From positions 2,605,135-2,669,134 of the forward strand of contig JAQFVV010006353.1 of assembly GCA_028023455.1 (NCBI GenBank): 64,000 nt of DNA, given 5' to 3'. This document shows positions 33,294 through 44,600 of the stretch, piece after piece. Positions within the stretch are counted from its first letter, which is position 1. Each line of letters starts with the position of its first letter. This DNA comes from Epiperipatus broadwayi (Eukaryota > Onychophora > Udeonychophora > Euonychophora > Peripatidae). Position numbers and translations under genes: made by a program. Under the pieces are notes generated by a model, which was not told the DNA's origin, did no database searches, and saw only the letters and a program-made list of their open reading frames with translations.

Positions 33294-33857
33294 AGGGGAT
33301 CATAAATCTTTTTGATATGTCTTTGGTCATGTGCTTATGATCACATCTTCCACAAGATGTTAAATGTGGTTAGAGACCAAATCCTACCTCGAATGAAAAT
33401 TCTGTAATAAAAATTACCAATTATATTGCAGAAATAGAACTGATTATTGGATAATCTTTAGTCTATGACTAATAAAAATTATTAATACATACATGTTCAT
33501 TACATGATTTGTGTCAAAGTTGTGAGGACACTACATTTGGTATTTATTAATTAAACAATAATAATTTGCTATCTAGATATGTATACTGAACAATGATAAA
33601 GATATGTGTAAGAAATTGTGGTCAGGGCCAACTGATGAGTGCTGGTTCAGCATGAAATGTACATCTTGGGAATCAAAGATCTTTTTCACATGTCTTTGGG
33701 CATATGTTTATGATTACATCCTTGCATGAGGTGTTAAAAGCAGGTAGAAACCACTCTCTATCTTTTGTAAGAGTGGTATTGTGAAAATTACACTATAGAT
33801 ATATTATTCAGTATTGGATAATCTTTAATTTAATGAATGACTAATAAAAATTGACAC
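33294..33857 (+). mobile_element. Family E retrozyme-like element: cleavage-site 5' end, one full unit, ribozyme, partial second unit
   Basis: It starts with 'gggatcataaatctttttga', which corresponds to the base just after the ribozyme cleavage site in the consensus. It runs a complete unit of 372 bp to the cleavage site at 33665/33666. It then repeats the beginning of the unit ('ttgggaatcaaagatct') for about 190 bp, ending after 'gactaataaaaatt', which holds an AATAAA-like signal. The 51.7-kb element has the same start, unit size (369) and end. No coding capacity. Confidence 0.75.
33626..33670 (+). ncRNA. Hammerhead ribozyme motif, family E, intact core
   Basis: Stem I CCAA (33628-33631) pairs with TTGG (33666-33669). 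CTGATGA is at 33632-33638. Stem II GTGCT/AGCAT has loop GGTTC. GAAA is at 33654-33657. Stem III is the palindrome ATGTACAT and H17 = C (33665). All invariant residues are present. Stem I is only 4 bp before a G-G mismatch, so it may need an upstream internal-loop contact or dimerisation. Confidence 0.7.
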
Positions 33858-33859
33858 CA

Positions 33860-35080
33860 TAATGTTATGAAAGAAAGTTACAGTTGGTAAGATGATCATT
33901 CTTTATGACATTAATTACATGATGTTATTACCCATCATTAGGACAATGTGTTAGGATGTTTTGAGATATTCTAAAAATTGTAAAGCAATTTTAATATTTT
34001 AAAGCAGCATTTTAAAGATTTATTAGAAATTAACATTTAATCGATCAGTTAAAAATACATTTCACTTAAAGAAAATTTTACTCACTCGGTGGAGTCACTT
34101 GAACTATTTTTATGATTACTGTTAAATGATAAAAACATTCATTTGTTCTCATTACAAACTCATTTTTTCCAATATTTCAAAAGTTCAAATCTAATTTATT
34201 AAAATGTTTTTCATATGTAAACTTAAATTTGTTAGAAATCAAGATTTATACTGAATATTGTCAAAAATTGCCACTAGGGACAACACCAAGTGTAATATTC
34301 ACCAGACCACAGTTGAGATCCAGAAGGTTGCAAATGCCTAGAAAAATTAATCATAAATTCAGATATGACATATCGTCAGAACTCTTTTTACAACATTTTT
34401 AACTTTATGGAGTATTGATAGTTATTTGAATAATACAAAAAATTGATCTAAAATATTTATGCCATTTCCTTCAGTATTTAGAAATACCAGAATAATGGAA
34501 TATTGAATTCCAATATCTTTTGATCTTTCTTCTGAAGTAAGTACCAAGAGTTTTGTATAAAGTAGAAAAAAAAATATATATATAAAAAAGTTTATTAAAT
34601 GATATTGAGGGGAAAAATAAAATCATTTGATTTTTATAAACATTATTTTAACTACTTGCATTTACCAAATTTGAGGATAATTTTGAATATTTTTGTGAGT
34701 ATATCAGGTCTATGGTATCATTAAATAAAACACATCATCATATCTTTCCTAATTAAATAAACCAATAAAATATCAATTTACAATTAAGGCAACACTACAA
34801 TTAAAAAAAAGTAAGGTGGTAACTATTCACTTCCTGATTATAATGTTGCCATGACAACAGATTAATGAAATTCTATTGGTTTATTTAAGCATGAGGACTG
34901 TTCTGATGTGATCTGCATATAATAACCAACTATTTCGGATCACACATTGAAGTATAGGGAGATAAATCTTGAAAGTACTATGGAATCAAATATGAAAATA
35001 TATACATATGTGAGAACAAACAAGTAACGCTGATAGCATTGAAAGAAGAAGGAAGTAGAAATGGAACAAGTTAGCAACAT
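33860..35080. other. AT-rich spacer with one weak repeat
   Basis: Mostly unrecognised. The stretch 34752-34915 ('caattaaggcaacac' ... 'atgttgccatgacaacag' ... 'tttaagcatgagga') resembles 59.23-59.33 kb and may be a small foldback repeat. Confidence 0.3.
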
Positions 35081-35084
35081 ATAG

Positions 35085-35269
35085 ATGGTCAATTGAAATT
35101 TTAAACTGACACAAAAGAACATAAAAGACCTAGAAAGAGACCATTTGTCAGATGAGTGATGAGATAAGAGGGTTTGCTGGACTGTCATGGAAAAGTGAAG
35201 CTATAAAACTGGATTAAACTTAGAAAGACCTTCAACATGCTGAATTATTAAGGGCTTAAAATGATGCTA

Positions 35270-35280
<11 letters not shown>
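35085..35280 (+). mobile_element. RTE 3' end, 5'-truncated remnant
   Basis: 'agatggtcaattgaaatttt', 'agaaagagaccat' and 'ctggattaaacttagaaaga' match the 3' 200 bp of the intact RTE with indels and substitutions. It ends near 'aaatgatgctagtgatat', directly before the (AT)n tract that holds the LTR element. Confidence 0.7.
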
Positions 35281-35304
<24 letters not shown>

Positions 35305-35307
<3 letters not shown>

Positions 35308-37438
35308 AACGAGACAGCGTTACATCAATATTAAATCTAGGATACATCGATAAACACACACACACCAGCAAGCAACATAAAACACTCGTAACTTTATTTC
35401 GTAAGTAGTAATAGTTTTCTTTCTCTCATAAATACATTTTATAAAACACATTGATAAAATGCAGACGGTAAAACGTCTAATTAAATGATTAAAGCCTTTA
35501 GATAATAAAAATAATAACAAAAAATAATTTGCTTTCCTAAATAATAAAATATAATATGCACTCCTAAAATAATAAAAATAATTATCAATCAAAATCACCA
35601 CGGGGAATTAAAAAATGTTTATTTTAGAAATATAATTTTAACTAGAATAAAACTTATAGAAAAGATTTGAGGAAAAGATAAATGCTCGACTTCTAAATTT
35701 AAAATAACTTGTATTGTTCTAGTAAAACACACGCACACACGCATGCCTTCGAGGTGTGAAGGAATAAGGTTGGTTGAGTGAGATTGCAAAATGAGATTGT
35801 CCCAAAATAAATATTGCCTTTAGCACAAAGAGTGAGTGAGCAGGTACCTCAAACGCGGACCTGAACGACAACTCCAAGAACAGGGAACTATGGGGGTAGA
35901 TTGGATCCCAAGATATGGATCAACCTTTATAAATACTAGTCAAAACCTATTCAAAGGATAATTAATTTTGGAAAGAATTTTGGAAAGAATTGTTTGGATT
36001 CAGTTCGATTCGATTCATTTCGATTAATACATTTTCATTATTGTTTTTTTATTTTCCAATTCTCAGTACGCTGAATTACCACCTGCTCATTTATTCCGAT
36101 GCTTATGCTTTTATTTAAAATTAGAATTGTTCTGAATTAGCTTGGTTATTCCTCAATATTTAAAATGATCATCATGAAATTAATACCAAGAGCGTCGACT
36201 GTCATGAGGGGCTAATAAACCCTTCAGTGACTGATCGGCGCTCCGCTACTGAAATATCTCCGAAGCTATGAAATTCTGATAACATCGTCGTGTTAAGTGA
36301 ATGCTCCTAATAAAAGAAATGTTCCGTGAAACACCCAAACTCGTCCAGACCAATCGACCTTCGTTGCAACCAAGACAAATCCTAGGTAAATATGTTTTTT
36401 TATTCTGTTCACTCACTCAATTAATAAACTCGTAAGGCAATCTCGTAATTAACCAACATAAATTTACTCAAATAAATCTTAAGACTTTCCTCGTCATGAT
36501 AGTTTATCTTTGTTACTGAACTTTGTAAACATGAACTTTGAACTTAAGTGAAGCTAAGGAAAGATTATATATTTATCAAATAGAAAGGAACTTTCTCGTT
36601 ATTCAAATTGTGTTATGAATACTTATGGTTCTCTGTGGGCGTGAATGTATGTGCGCGTGTGTAATAAATCAATTAATAATGTTTTGGTAATAAATCAATT
36701 AATAATGTTTGTAATAAATAAATTAATAATGTTTCTTTTCATATTTAATAAACTTGTTCAATATCTAATCAAGTCGAGCATATCTCAAATCTTTTCACAC
36801 ACAATCAAAACCGTAGTTATTTATTCTTTGATAACTTATCTTTGAAGTAGATTTAGTTAATTTTAATTTTCATTTAGTTATTTTATTAATTATGCCACCA
36901 TCGTGCCGTAAGTCACGATGTTTCTTATTTCACCTTAGTTAAGATAGATTTAAGAGCGGGCGGGTCTATAATCAAAATAAACGTCAATAAATTATGTTAT
37001 ATACAATAAAGCGGGGGGATGAACTTGTAAGCCTTATGTTCGGGGCGTAAGCGAACAACCTCATAGGTCAGTGATAACCAATAAACGATCTTTATGCCGT
37101 GATCGACTTAGTAGAAAACCTTGCTGATTTTAATTAGCGGACAATGCGTCTTCTCCGGGAGGAGTCATTTTAGAAACAATCATGTAACAACCTTGAGACA
37201 CCTTATTGGTCCATGCTGGGAGTTTTGAGCTAGTGGGTGGGATTAGACTTCGAAATCGTTTTGACATGATGTAAGGTGATGCGAGTAGTTAAAATCAACT
37301 TAAATAATCGTATCTGGCGCCCCCTTATGTGGATCGTGAATAACTGTCGATGTAAGAAAAATAAATAAAGCCTTACGCTATGTCATGTTTGTTTCGAAGC
37401 CCGTAATCTCGGGATGGTGAGAGGGGTTCCCGCTTACA
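35305..37438 (+). mobile_element. 5' LTR (2134 bp) of a non-autonomous LTR retrotransposon
   Basis: Begins TGTAACGAGACAGCG and ends CCCGCTTACA, the canonical TG...CA. It is collinear over its whole length with 39515-41652; I count about six single-base differences plus a few small indel or complex changes, so identity is around 99%. It contains three tandem copies of a roughly 26-bp 'aattaataatgtt' motif near 36660-36733 and AATAAA signals near the 3' end (about 37365). The left flank is (AT)n. Open frames inside the LTR are not genes. Confidence 0.9.
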
Positions 37439-37819
37439 TTGGCGCTTCCAACGTGAGGCTAGTATAAATGAAGCTTCTAAACATAAAGAAAAAGCAAATC
37501 TAGATACTAGCAAAAGCGGCCGAACTGGGAGAAGACGCGGAAATATTTATGTAAACAAAAAGCTTGAAAAAAAAAAAATATATAATAAACAAACGGAACA
37601 AAATCGCGGCGATTCTTAACATCGCAAATGGGTAAACAAAACATCGGGAACCGGAGCAAAATAAACAAAACAAATAAAGCATAGCAGGAGATAAGGGAGC
37701 GGACGCCGATCGGTCGCTGTCACCATAAAACAAATAAATCAAAAGTAAAAAAGAACCACATTCCCGTAAACAGAGTGACGGAAGTTAGAATAGGACAAAG
37801 ATAAAATAAACATCAAATC

Positions 37820-38635
37820 ATGGAAGAAGAGACAAATGAGGACATGTGGGAACAGACGGGAGAAAGTCCCATCCAGTTTAAAAAACAGGATACGCAAAAT
37901 GAAGGGGATATCAAAACCCTAATAAGGATGATGACGCAAATGATGGCCGAAATGAGGGAAGATAGAGAAGAGCGGGAGAAGAGAGAGGAAAGAATTTCGA
38001 GAGGAGATAAGGCAACTACTCGGGGGAAAGGAAAGGAAGCTAGAAGAGGACGAAGGGGAGGAGAGTAGTTTAACCCAAGTTAAGGAAGAAATAACTCAGA
38101 ACGCGTCGAAGACGGACAGGACGGAGGCAGACCTGAGGGAGCTAAAGGAGAAAGTTGAGATCCTAACGGAGGACATAGGAAAAGGCGAGAGGCATCAGGA
38201 CGTGATGAAACAAGCGATCAGGCAGACTGAAGAGGTGTGTCATGAAATTAGGCAACAACAGGACGAGGTCCGAGAGGGGGGGGGAGGAGCAGGGGGGGGG
38301 AGGGGGAGGGGAGGTGGGGGGGGGGGGGGGGGGGAGGGGGGGGGGGGGAAGGGGATAGGGGAAGGCCTAACGAGACGGCCACACAATTTTATTATAGGCA
38401 GGTGGCGAGCCTTCAACAATTGCCGGCATACCCTATGACAGAGACGCAGATCATATCGATAATCAGACACAATATGCCGACCACCCTAAGACGCATGATG
38501 CTGGGTAGGGATTGCAAAGGAATCCATGAAATGGGGGAATTGATCGCGAAATTCGAACAAGAAGAGGGAATAGGGGGGCCGATGGAGGGGTCTAGTAATG
38601 AACACCCCAGAAAACGTGTACCACCAGACCGATAC

Positions 38636-38638
<3 letters not shown>
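37820..38638 (+). pseudogene. Broken gag gene of the LTR element
   Basis: Three pieces are visible. Frame 1 (37820-38068) is an acidic/basic charged N-terminus. A shifted frame (38043-38275) is a coiled-coil-like stretch rich in E, K and Q. A third piece (38354-38638) carries the gag-like 'YPMTETQIISIIRHNM' and 'LIAKFEQEEG'. A frameshift near 38040 and a 90-nt G-tract separate them, most of the capsid is missing, and there is no zinc knuckle. It is a defective Metaviridae-type gag. Confidence 0.65.
38272..38350 (+). repeat. Poly-G-rich tract (G-quadruplex-prone)
   Basis: About 80 nt that are almost only G on the + strand, including an 18-nt run, within the gag remnant. It replaces or hides part of the capsid region. 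It could form several stacked G-quadruplexes; it could also be a difficult-to-sequence stretch of uncertain length. Confidence 0.85.
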
Positions 38639-38667
<29 letters not shown>

Positions 38668-39514
38668 GAACGCTGCCGGACCCGGACTCGTAACAGGAGC
38701 ATGATTACTGGAGTACCATAATGAACCAACTAGTACTGTAGGAGAACGACCTCGGACCGGAAGAAACAAAAAATGTCGCATCGCACCACACACAAACAAG
38801 GGGGGAAGGGGGGTCAATAAACCATCGTTTCACTTAAACCAATAACTAACGCAAGAAAACTATTCACGTTAAATAAGTCAGTATTTCAAAACCATCTTCC
38901 CGAAAGCCATTTAGATCAAGGAACATCGCCCGCCGTCAACTAAAATGTAGTAATCCAAGAGAAAAAAAAAAAAACACGAAGACTAACTAGAGGAAAAGAG
39001 AGCCGGATCACGAAAAGTACACGATCACTGTTCCTTCCCTCACTATTTACCATTGTGCTAGGAGGTACAGAGCTCGGATATTTCGTATATTTATGTTCTA
39101 GATTGTTCGCTACCTCCTACTTGTCGTTTTTCTGCAGAGGGGACGTCGGAAAGGTCCATCCCCCTGCCTCCCATTAGATAGGCCGTAAGGAAAGGCCATA
39201 TAGAGTCGTAACCTTGCATCGCGGGACCTCGGAAATGTCCATCCCCATGCCACCCTTCCGCCCGGGTGCCTGTACCAGATTGGGTAAGATATACCAATTA
39301 TGGCACGCCGAGCTGAGTTCGTAGAGATCGAATCCGAGCCTGACCACATAACCTGCCAATGTGTTTTCTTTACGTGAGGGAAAGTCGAACCACAGGAAGT
39401 GGCCCGGAGTAAACGAGGGGAAAGTCGTGAAGTACGGTGTAAGAAAAAAAAAAAAAAAAATTAAAAGTGCGAAACCTCGCATTTTGATTTTTTTTTAGAC
39501 GGAGCGCGGGGATA

Positions 39515-41649
39515 TGTAACGAGACAGCGTTACATCAATCTTAAATCTAGGATACATCGATAAACACACACACACCAGCAAGCAACATAAAACACTCGTA
39601 ACTTTATTTCGTAAGTAGTAATAGTTTTCTTTCTCTCATAAATACATTTTATAAAACACATTGATAAAATGCAGACGGTAAAACGTCTAATTAAATGATT
39701 AAAGCCTTTAGATAATAAAAATAATAACAAAAAATAATTTGCTTTCCTAAATAATAAAATATAATACGCACTCCTAAAATAATAAAAATAATTATCAATC
39801 AAAATCACCACGGGGAATTAAAAAATGTTTATTTTAGAAATATAATTTTAACTAGAATAAAACTTATAGAAAAGATTTGAGGAAAAGATAAATGCTCGAC
39901 TTCTAAATTTAAAATAACTTGTATTGTTCTAGTAAAACACACGCACACACGCATGCCTTCGAGGTGTGAAGGAATAAGGTTGGTTGAGTGAGATTGCAAA
40001 ATGAGATTGTCCCAAAATAAATATTGCCTTTAGCACAAAGAGTGAGTGAGCAGGTACCTCAAACGCGGACCTGAACGACAACTCCAAGAACAGGGAACTA
40101 TGGGGGTAGATTGGATCCCAAGATATGGATCAACCTTTATAAATACTAGTCAAAACCTATTCAATGATTAATTTTGTAATTTTGGAAAGAATTTTGGAAA
40201 GAATTGTTTGGATTCAGTTCGATTCGATTCATTTCGATTAATACATTTTCATTATTGTTTTTTTATTTTCCAATTCTCAGTACGCTGAATTACCACCTGC
40301 TCATTTATTCCGATGCTTATGCTTTTATTTAAAATTAGAATTGTTCTGAATTAGCTTGGTTATTCCTCAATATTTAAAATGATCATCATGAAATTAATAC
40401 CAAGAGCGTCGACTGTCATGAGGGGCTAATAAACCCTTCAGTGACTGATCGGCGCTCCGCTACTGAAATATCTCCGAAGCTATGAAATTCTGATAACATC
40501 GTCGTGTTAAGTGAATGCTCCTAATAAAAGAAATGTTCCGTGAAACACCCAAACTCGTCCAGACCAATCGACCTTCGTTGCAACCAAGACAAATCCTAGG
40601 TAAATATGTTTTTTTATTCTGTTCACTCACTCAATTAATAAACTCGTAAGGCAATCTCGTAATTAACCAACATAAATTTACTCAAATAAATCTTAAGACT
40701 TTCCTCGTCATGATAGTTTATCTTTGTTACTGAACTTTGTAAACATGAACTTTGAACTTAAGTGAAGCTAAGGAAAGATTATATATTTATCAAATAGAAA
40801 GGAACTTTCTCGTTATTCAAATTGTGTTATGAATACTTATGGTTCTCTGTGGGCGTGAATGTATGTGCGCGTGTGTAATAAATCAATTAATAATGTTTTG
40901 GTAATAAATCAATTAATAATGTTTGTAATAAATAAATTAATAATGTTTCTTTTCATATTTAATAAACTTGTTCAATATCTAATCAAGTCGAGCATATCTC
41001 AAATCTTTTCACACACAATCAAAACCGTAGTTATTTATTCTTTGATAACTTATCTTTGAAGTAGATTTAGTTAATTTTAATTTTCATTTAGTTATTTTAT
41101 TAATTATGTCACCATCGTGCCGTAAGTCACGATGTTTCTTATTTCACCTTAGTTAAGATAGATTTAAGAGCGGGCGGGTCTATAATCAAAGTAAACGTCA
41201 ATAAATTATGTTATATACAATAAAGCGGGGGGATGAACTTGTAAGCCTTGTGTTCGGGGCGTAAGCGAACAACCTCATAGGTCAGTGATAACCAATAAAC
41301 GATCTTTATGCCGTGATCGACTTAGTAGAAAACCTTGCTGATTTTAATTAGCGGACAATGCGTCTTCTCCGGGAGGAGTCATTTTAGAAACAATCATGTA
41401 ACAACCTTGAGACACCTTATTGGTCCATGCTGGGAGTTTTGAGCTAGTGGGTGGGATTAGACTTCGAAATCGTTTTGACATGATGTAAGGTGATGCGAGT
41501 AGTTAAAATCAACTTAAATAATCGTATCTGGCGCCCCCTTATGTGGATCGTGAATAACTGTCGATGTAAGAAAATAAATAAAGCCTTACGCTATGTCATG
41601 TTTGTTTCGAAGCCCGTAATCTCGGGGGTTAGTGAGAGGGGTCACGCTT

Positions 41650-41652
<3 letters not shown>
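39515..41652 (+). mobile_element. 3' LTR (2138 bp)
   Basis: Same TGTAACGAGACAGCG start and a GTCACGCTTACA end. Differences from the 5' LTR include C for A near 39540, a changed 'attcaatgattaattttg' block near 40160, and a cluster of changes in the last 35 bp. The right flank is again (AT)n, so the target duplication is hidden in the AT repeat. Confidence 0.9.
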
Positions 41653-41659
<7 letters not shown>

Positions 41660-41683
<24 letters not shown>

Positions 41684-44600
41684 TGTTTGTGTAAATGATA
41701 AATATTTTTCCAATACATATATACAATTATGACAGACAAAAATAAAGCATGGCCCTTATTCCCAGGAGGCTGTAAAGTCACCAACCAAGGCAGCAGTTGG
41801 TGGCCGAAGGCGGAGGGTGCTAAGAATCCCCTGATTGCGGACCCAGGCTGCCATTTGATGATGACTTTTTATTTAGGTACTTACAACTGCAGATCACTTT
41901 CAAGTGAAGGAAGATTGCAAGAATTAGAAGAAGAACTGTCTTATATTAAATGGGACATTATTGGACTTTGTGAAGTTAGAAGAAAAGGAGAAGAAACAAT
42001 TGATTTAAAAAGTGGACATATACTCTATTATAAAGGCACACATATTGGAAATACAAGTGGAGTAGGATTCATTATAAATAAAAAGTGGAAGAACAATATT
42101 GTGGAGATTGATGGTGTATTGGACAGAGTGGCAAGATTAGTTATACAACTTAATAGCAGATACCAAATGCAGATAATTCAGGTTTATGCCCCAACAAGTT
42201 CTCATAGTGATGAAGTAGTAGAAGATTTTTATATGGATGTACAAAAGGCTTTTGATCAGAGTAAACAACATTTTAAAATTGTTATGGGAGACTTTAATGC
42301 TAGAATTGGTAGACAAATGAAAGATGAAATTGCTGTAGGTAATTTTGGTTATGGTAATAGAAATGAGAGAGGACATAGACTTGTGGAGTTTGCAGAAAAA
42401 GAAAAACTTTATATTATGAATTCATTTTTTGAGAAAAATGTTAAAAGGAAATGGACATGGAAGCATCCAAATGAAGGTACAGCAGAATTGGATTATATTT
42501 TGACTAACAGAAAATACATATTTCAAGATTGTAATGTTCTTAATAAATTTAACACAGGAAGTGATCATCGATTAGTAAGGTGTAAGTTACGTGTTAATGT
42601 AAAACTAGAGAGACAAAAATTATTAAGAAAAACAATATTTGCAGTTGATATTCCTAATCTTCAGAAACATTCTAATGAATTTAAATTAGAACTTACAAAT
42701 AGGTTTCAAGTGTTAGGAGATTTTGAACATGATTCAGATTTGAATGAAATTAATATGAAAATAACTGATACACTTTTAAAAACTGCAACAAACATAGCTG
42801 GTAGAAAAAAGCAGCAATTGACTAATAAAATTTCTACTGAGACTAGAGAATTTATGAAGAAAAGAAGGAATATGAAGATATACAAAAATGATGTATTAAA
42901 AAGAATTGAATATCTCGAATTTTGTAAAATGGTATGGAAAAGAGTTGAAAATGATATAAGAAAGTATAACTGTGAAATAGCAAGGAAAGCTGTAGAAGAA
43001 AATAAAAGTCTCAAAAATGTTAAACAACATTTTGGTATTGGTAGGAAATTTATATCTGCAATAAGAAAAAAAGATGGAATTATTACTAAAAAGAGAGATG
43101 ACATCTTGAAATTGGTAGAAGATTTTTATCAAGAATTATATAGTAATAAAGAACAAGTACCTCCTATATCTATTACATCTTCCGAATTGCCCAGAATTTT
43201 AAATGAAGAAGTGAGACATGCAATTAAGTGTATGAAGAAAGGAAAGGCTCCAGGAAATGATGGAATTATAATTGATATATTAAAAGAAGCAGGTGAAGAA
43301 ATAGAAACAATTTTAGCAAAGTTATATACCAAATGTCTAAATGATAAAGATGTACCAGAAGATTGGAAGAATGCAGTAATAATATTAATATTTAAAAAAG
43401 GTGATAAAGAAGATATTAGAAATTACAGACCTATCAGCCTTTTATCAGTTTTATATAAAATTTTTACCAAGATAATTACAACTCGTCTACAGAGAACTTT
43501 GGATTTCCACCAACCAAGAGAACAAGCTGGATTTAAAAGTGGTTTTAGTACAATAGATCATATCCAGGTATTGAGAGAAGTCATAGAAAGGACAAACGAA
43601 TATGAGTTGTCATTATGTTTTGGATTTGTAGATTATGAAAAGGCATTCGATTCTATACACATTTCTTCAGTGATTAAAGCATTGGATCATCAAGGTATAG
43701 ATCCAGGATATTGTCATATTTTAAAGAATATTTATAAAAATGCAACAGCAACAATTAGATTACATAATGATACTGGAAAAATCAACATTGAGAAAGGTGT
43801 AAGACAAGGTGACTCCATATCTCCAAAACTCTTTACAGCAGTGCTGCAAGAAGTATTTTGTGGATTAAAATGGGAAACTAAAGGAGTGAAAGTAAATGGA
43901 GAGTATTTAAGTCATTTAGATTTCGCAGATGATGTAGTTGTTTTTGCAAATAATGCTTCAGAGCTGCAGGAAATGTTGCAGGAGTTAGCAGATGAAAGTA
44001 GAAAAGTAGGACTAAAGATGAATGTTAAAAAGACTAAAGTAATGTTTAATCGATTTGCTCAAAATATGAAAATAAAGATTGATTATGAAGAATTAGAAGA
44101 AGTTAACAGTTACAAATACCTTGGTCAGATTATTAATACAGATGGAAACATAATGGAGGAAATTAATCATAGAATTAAACTTGGTTGGAGTGCTTTTGGT
44201 AGAAATAACTTGATACTAAAAGGAAATATGCCTATGTGTTTGAAAAGGATGGTTTTTAACAAATGTGTTTTACCAGTTCTTACTTATGGATCTGAGACTT
44301 GGACACTTAATAGAAGAGCAATACAGAGACTTCAGACCACTCAAAGGAGTATGGAGAGATGTATGTTGGGAGTAACAAGAAGAGATCGAAAACACAATGT
44401 ATGGGTAAGACAACAAACAGGTGTTACTGACCTTATTGAAAAAATTAAAAGATTGAAATGGAGTTGGGCTGGACATATTGCTAGAAGAGATGATAATAGA
44501 TGGACAATTGAAATTTTAAACTGGATTCCAAGAGATTGTAAAAGACCCAGAAAGAGACCACATGTGAGATGGATGGATGAAATAAGAAAATGTGCAGGGG

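Larger units (their letters stand above)
37439..39514 (+). mobile_element. Interior of the LTR element: PBS, gag remnant, no pol, PPT
   Basis: A primer-binding-site-like TGGCGCTTCCAACGTGAGGC (37440-37459) resembles the tRNA-Lys1,2 type found in many retroelements, with a 2-nt insertion. Between it and the 3' LTR there is only a damaged gag region, A-tracts and untranslatable sequence. A purine-rich GGAGCGCGGGGATA lies just before the 3' LTR as polypurine tract. At 2.08 kb it cannot hold protease, RT or integrase. Its base composition is clearly more GC-rich than the surrounding genome. Confidence 0.85.

Noticed and set aside
35320-35601. Identical 93-codon frames at 35320 and 39530, and 66-codon frames at 36645 and 40859
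   Set aside because: They are duplicated only because they lie in the two LTRs; composition is low complexity and no domain is visible.
38240-38470. Proline-rich minus-strand frame and Gly-rich plus-strand frame
   Set aside because: Both are readings of the poly-G tract inside the gag remnant.
42706-43104. 132-codon minus-strand frame
   Set aside because: Antisense shadow of the RTE reverse transcriptase; no domain of its own.
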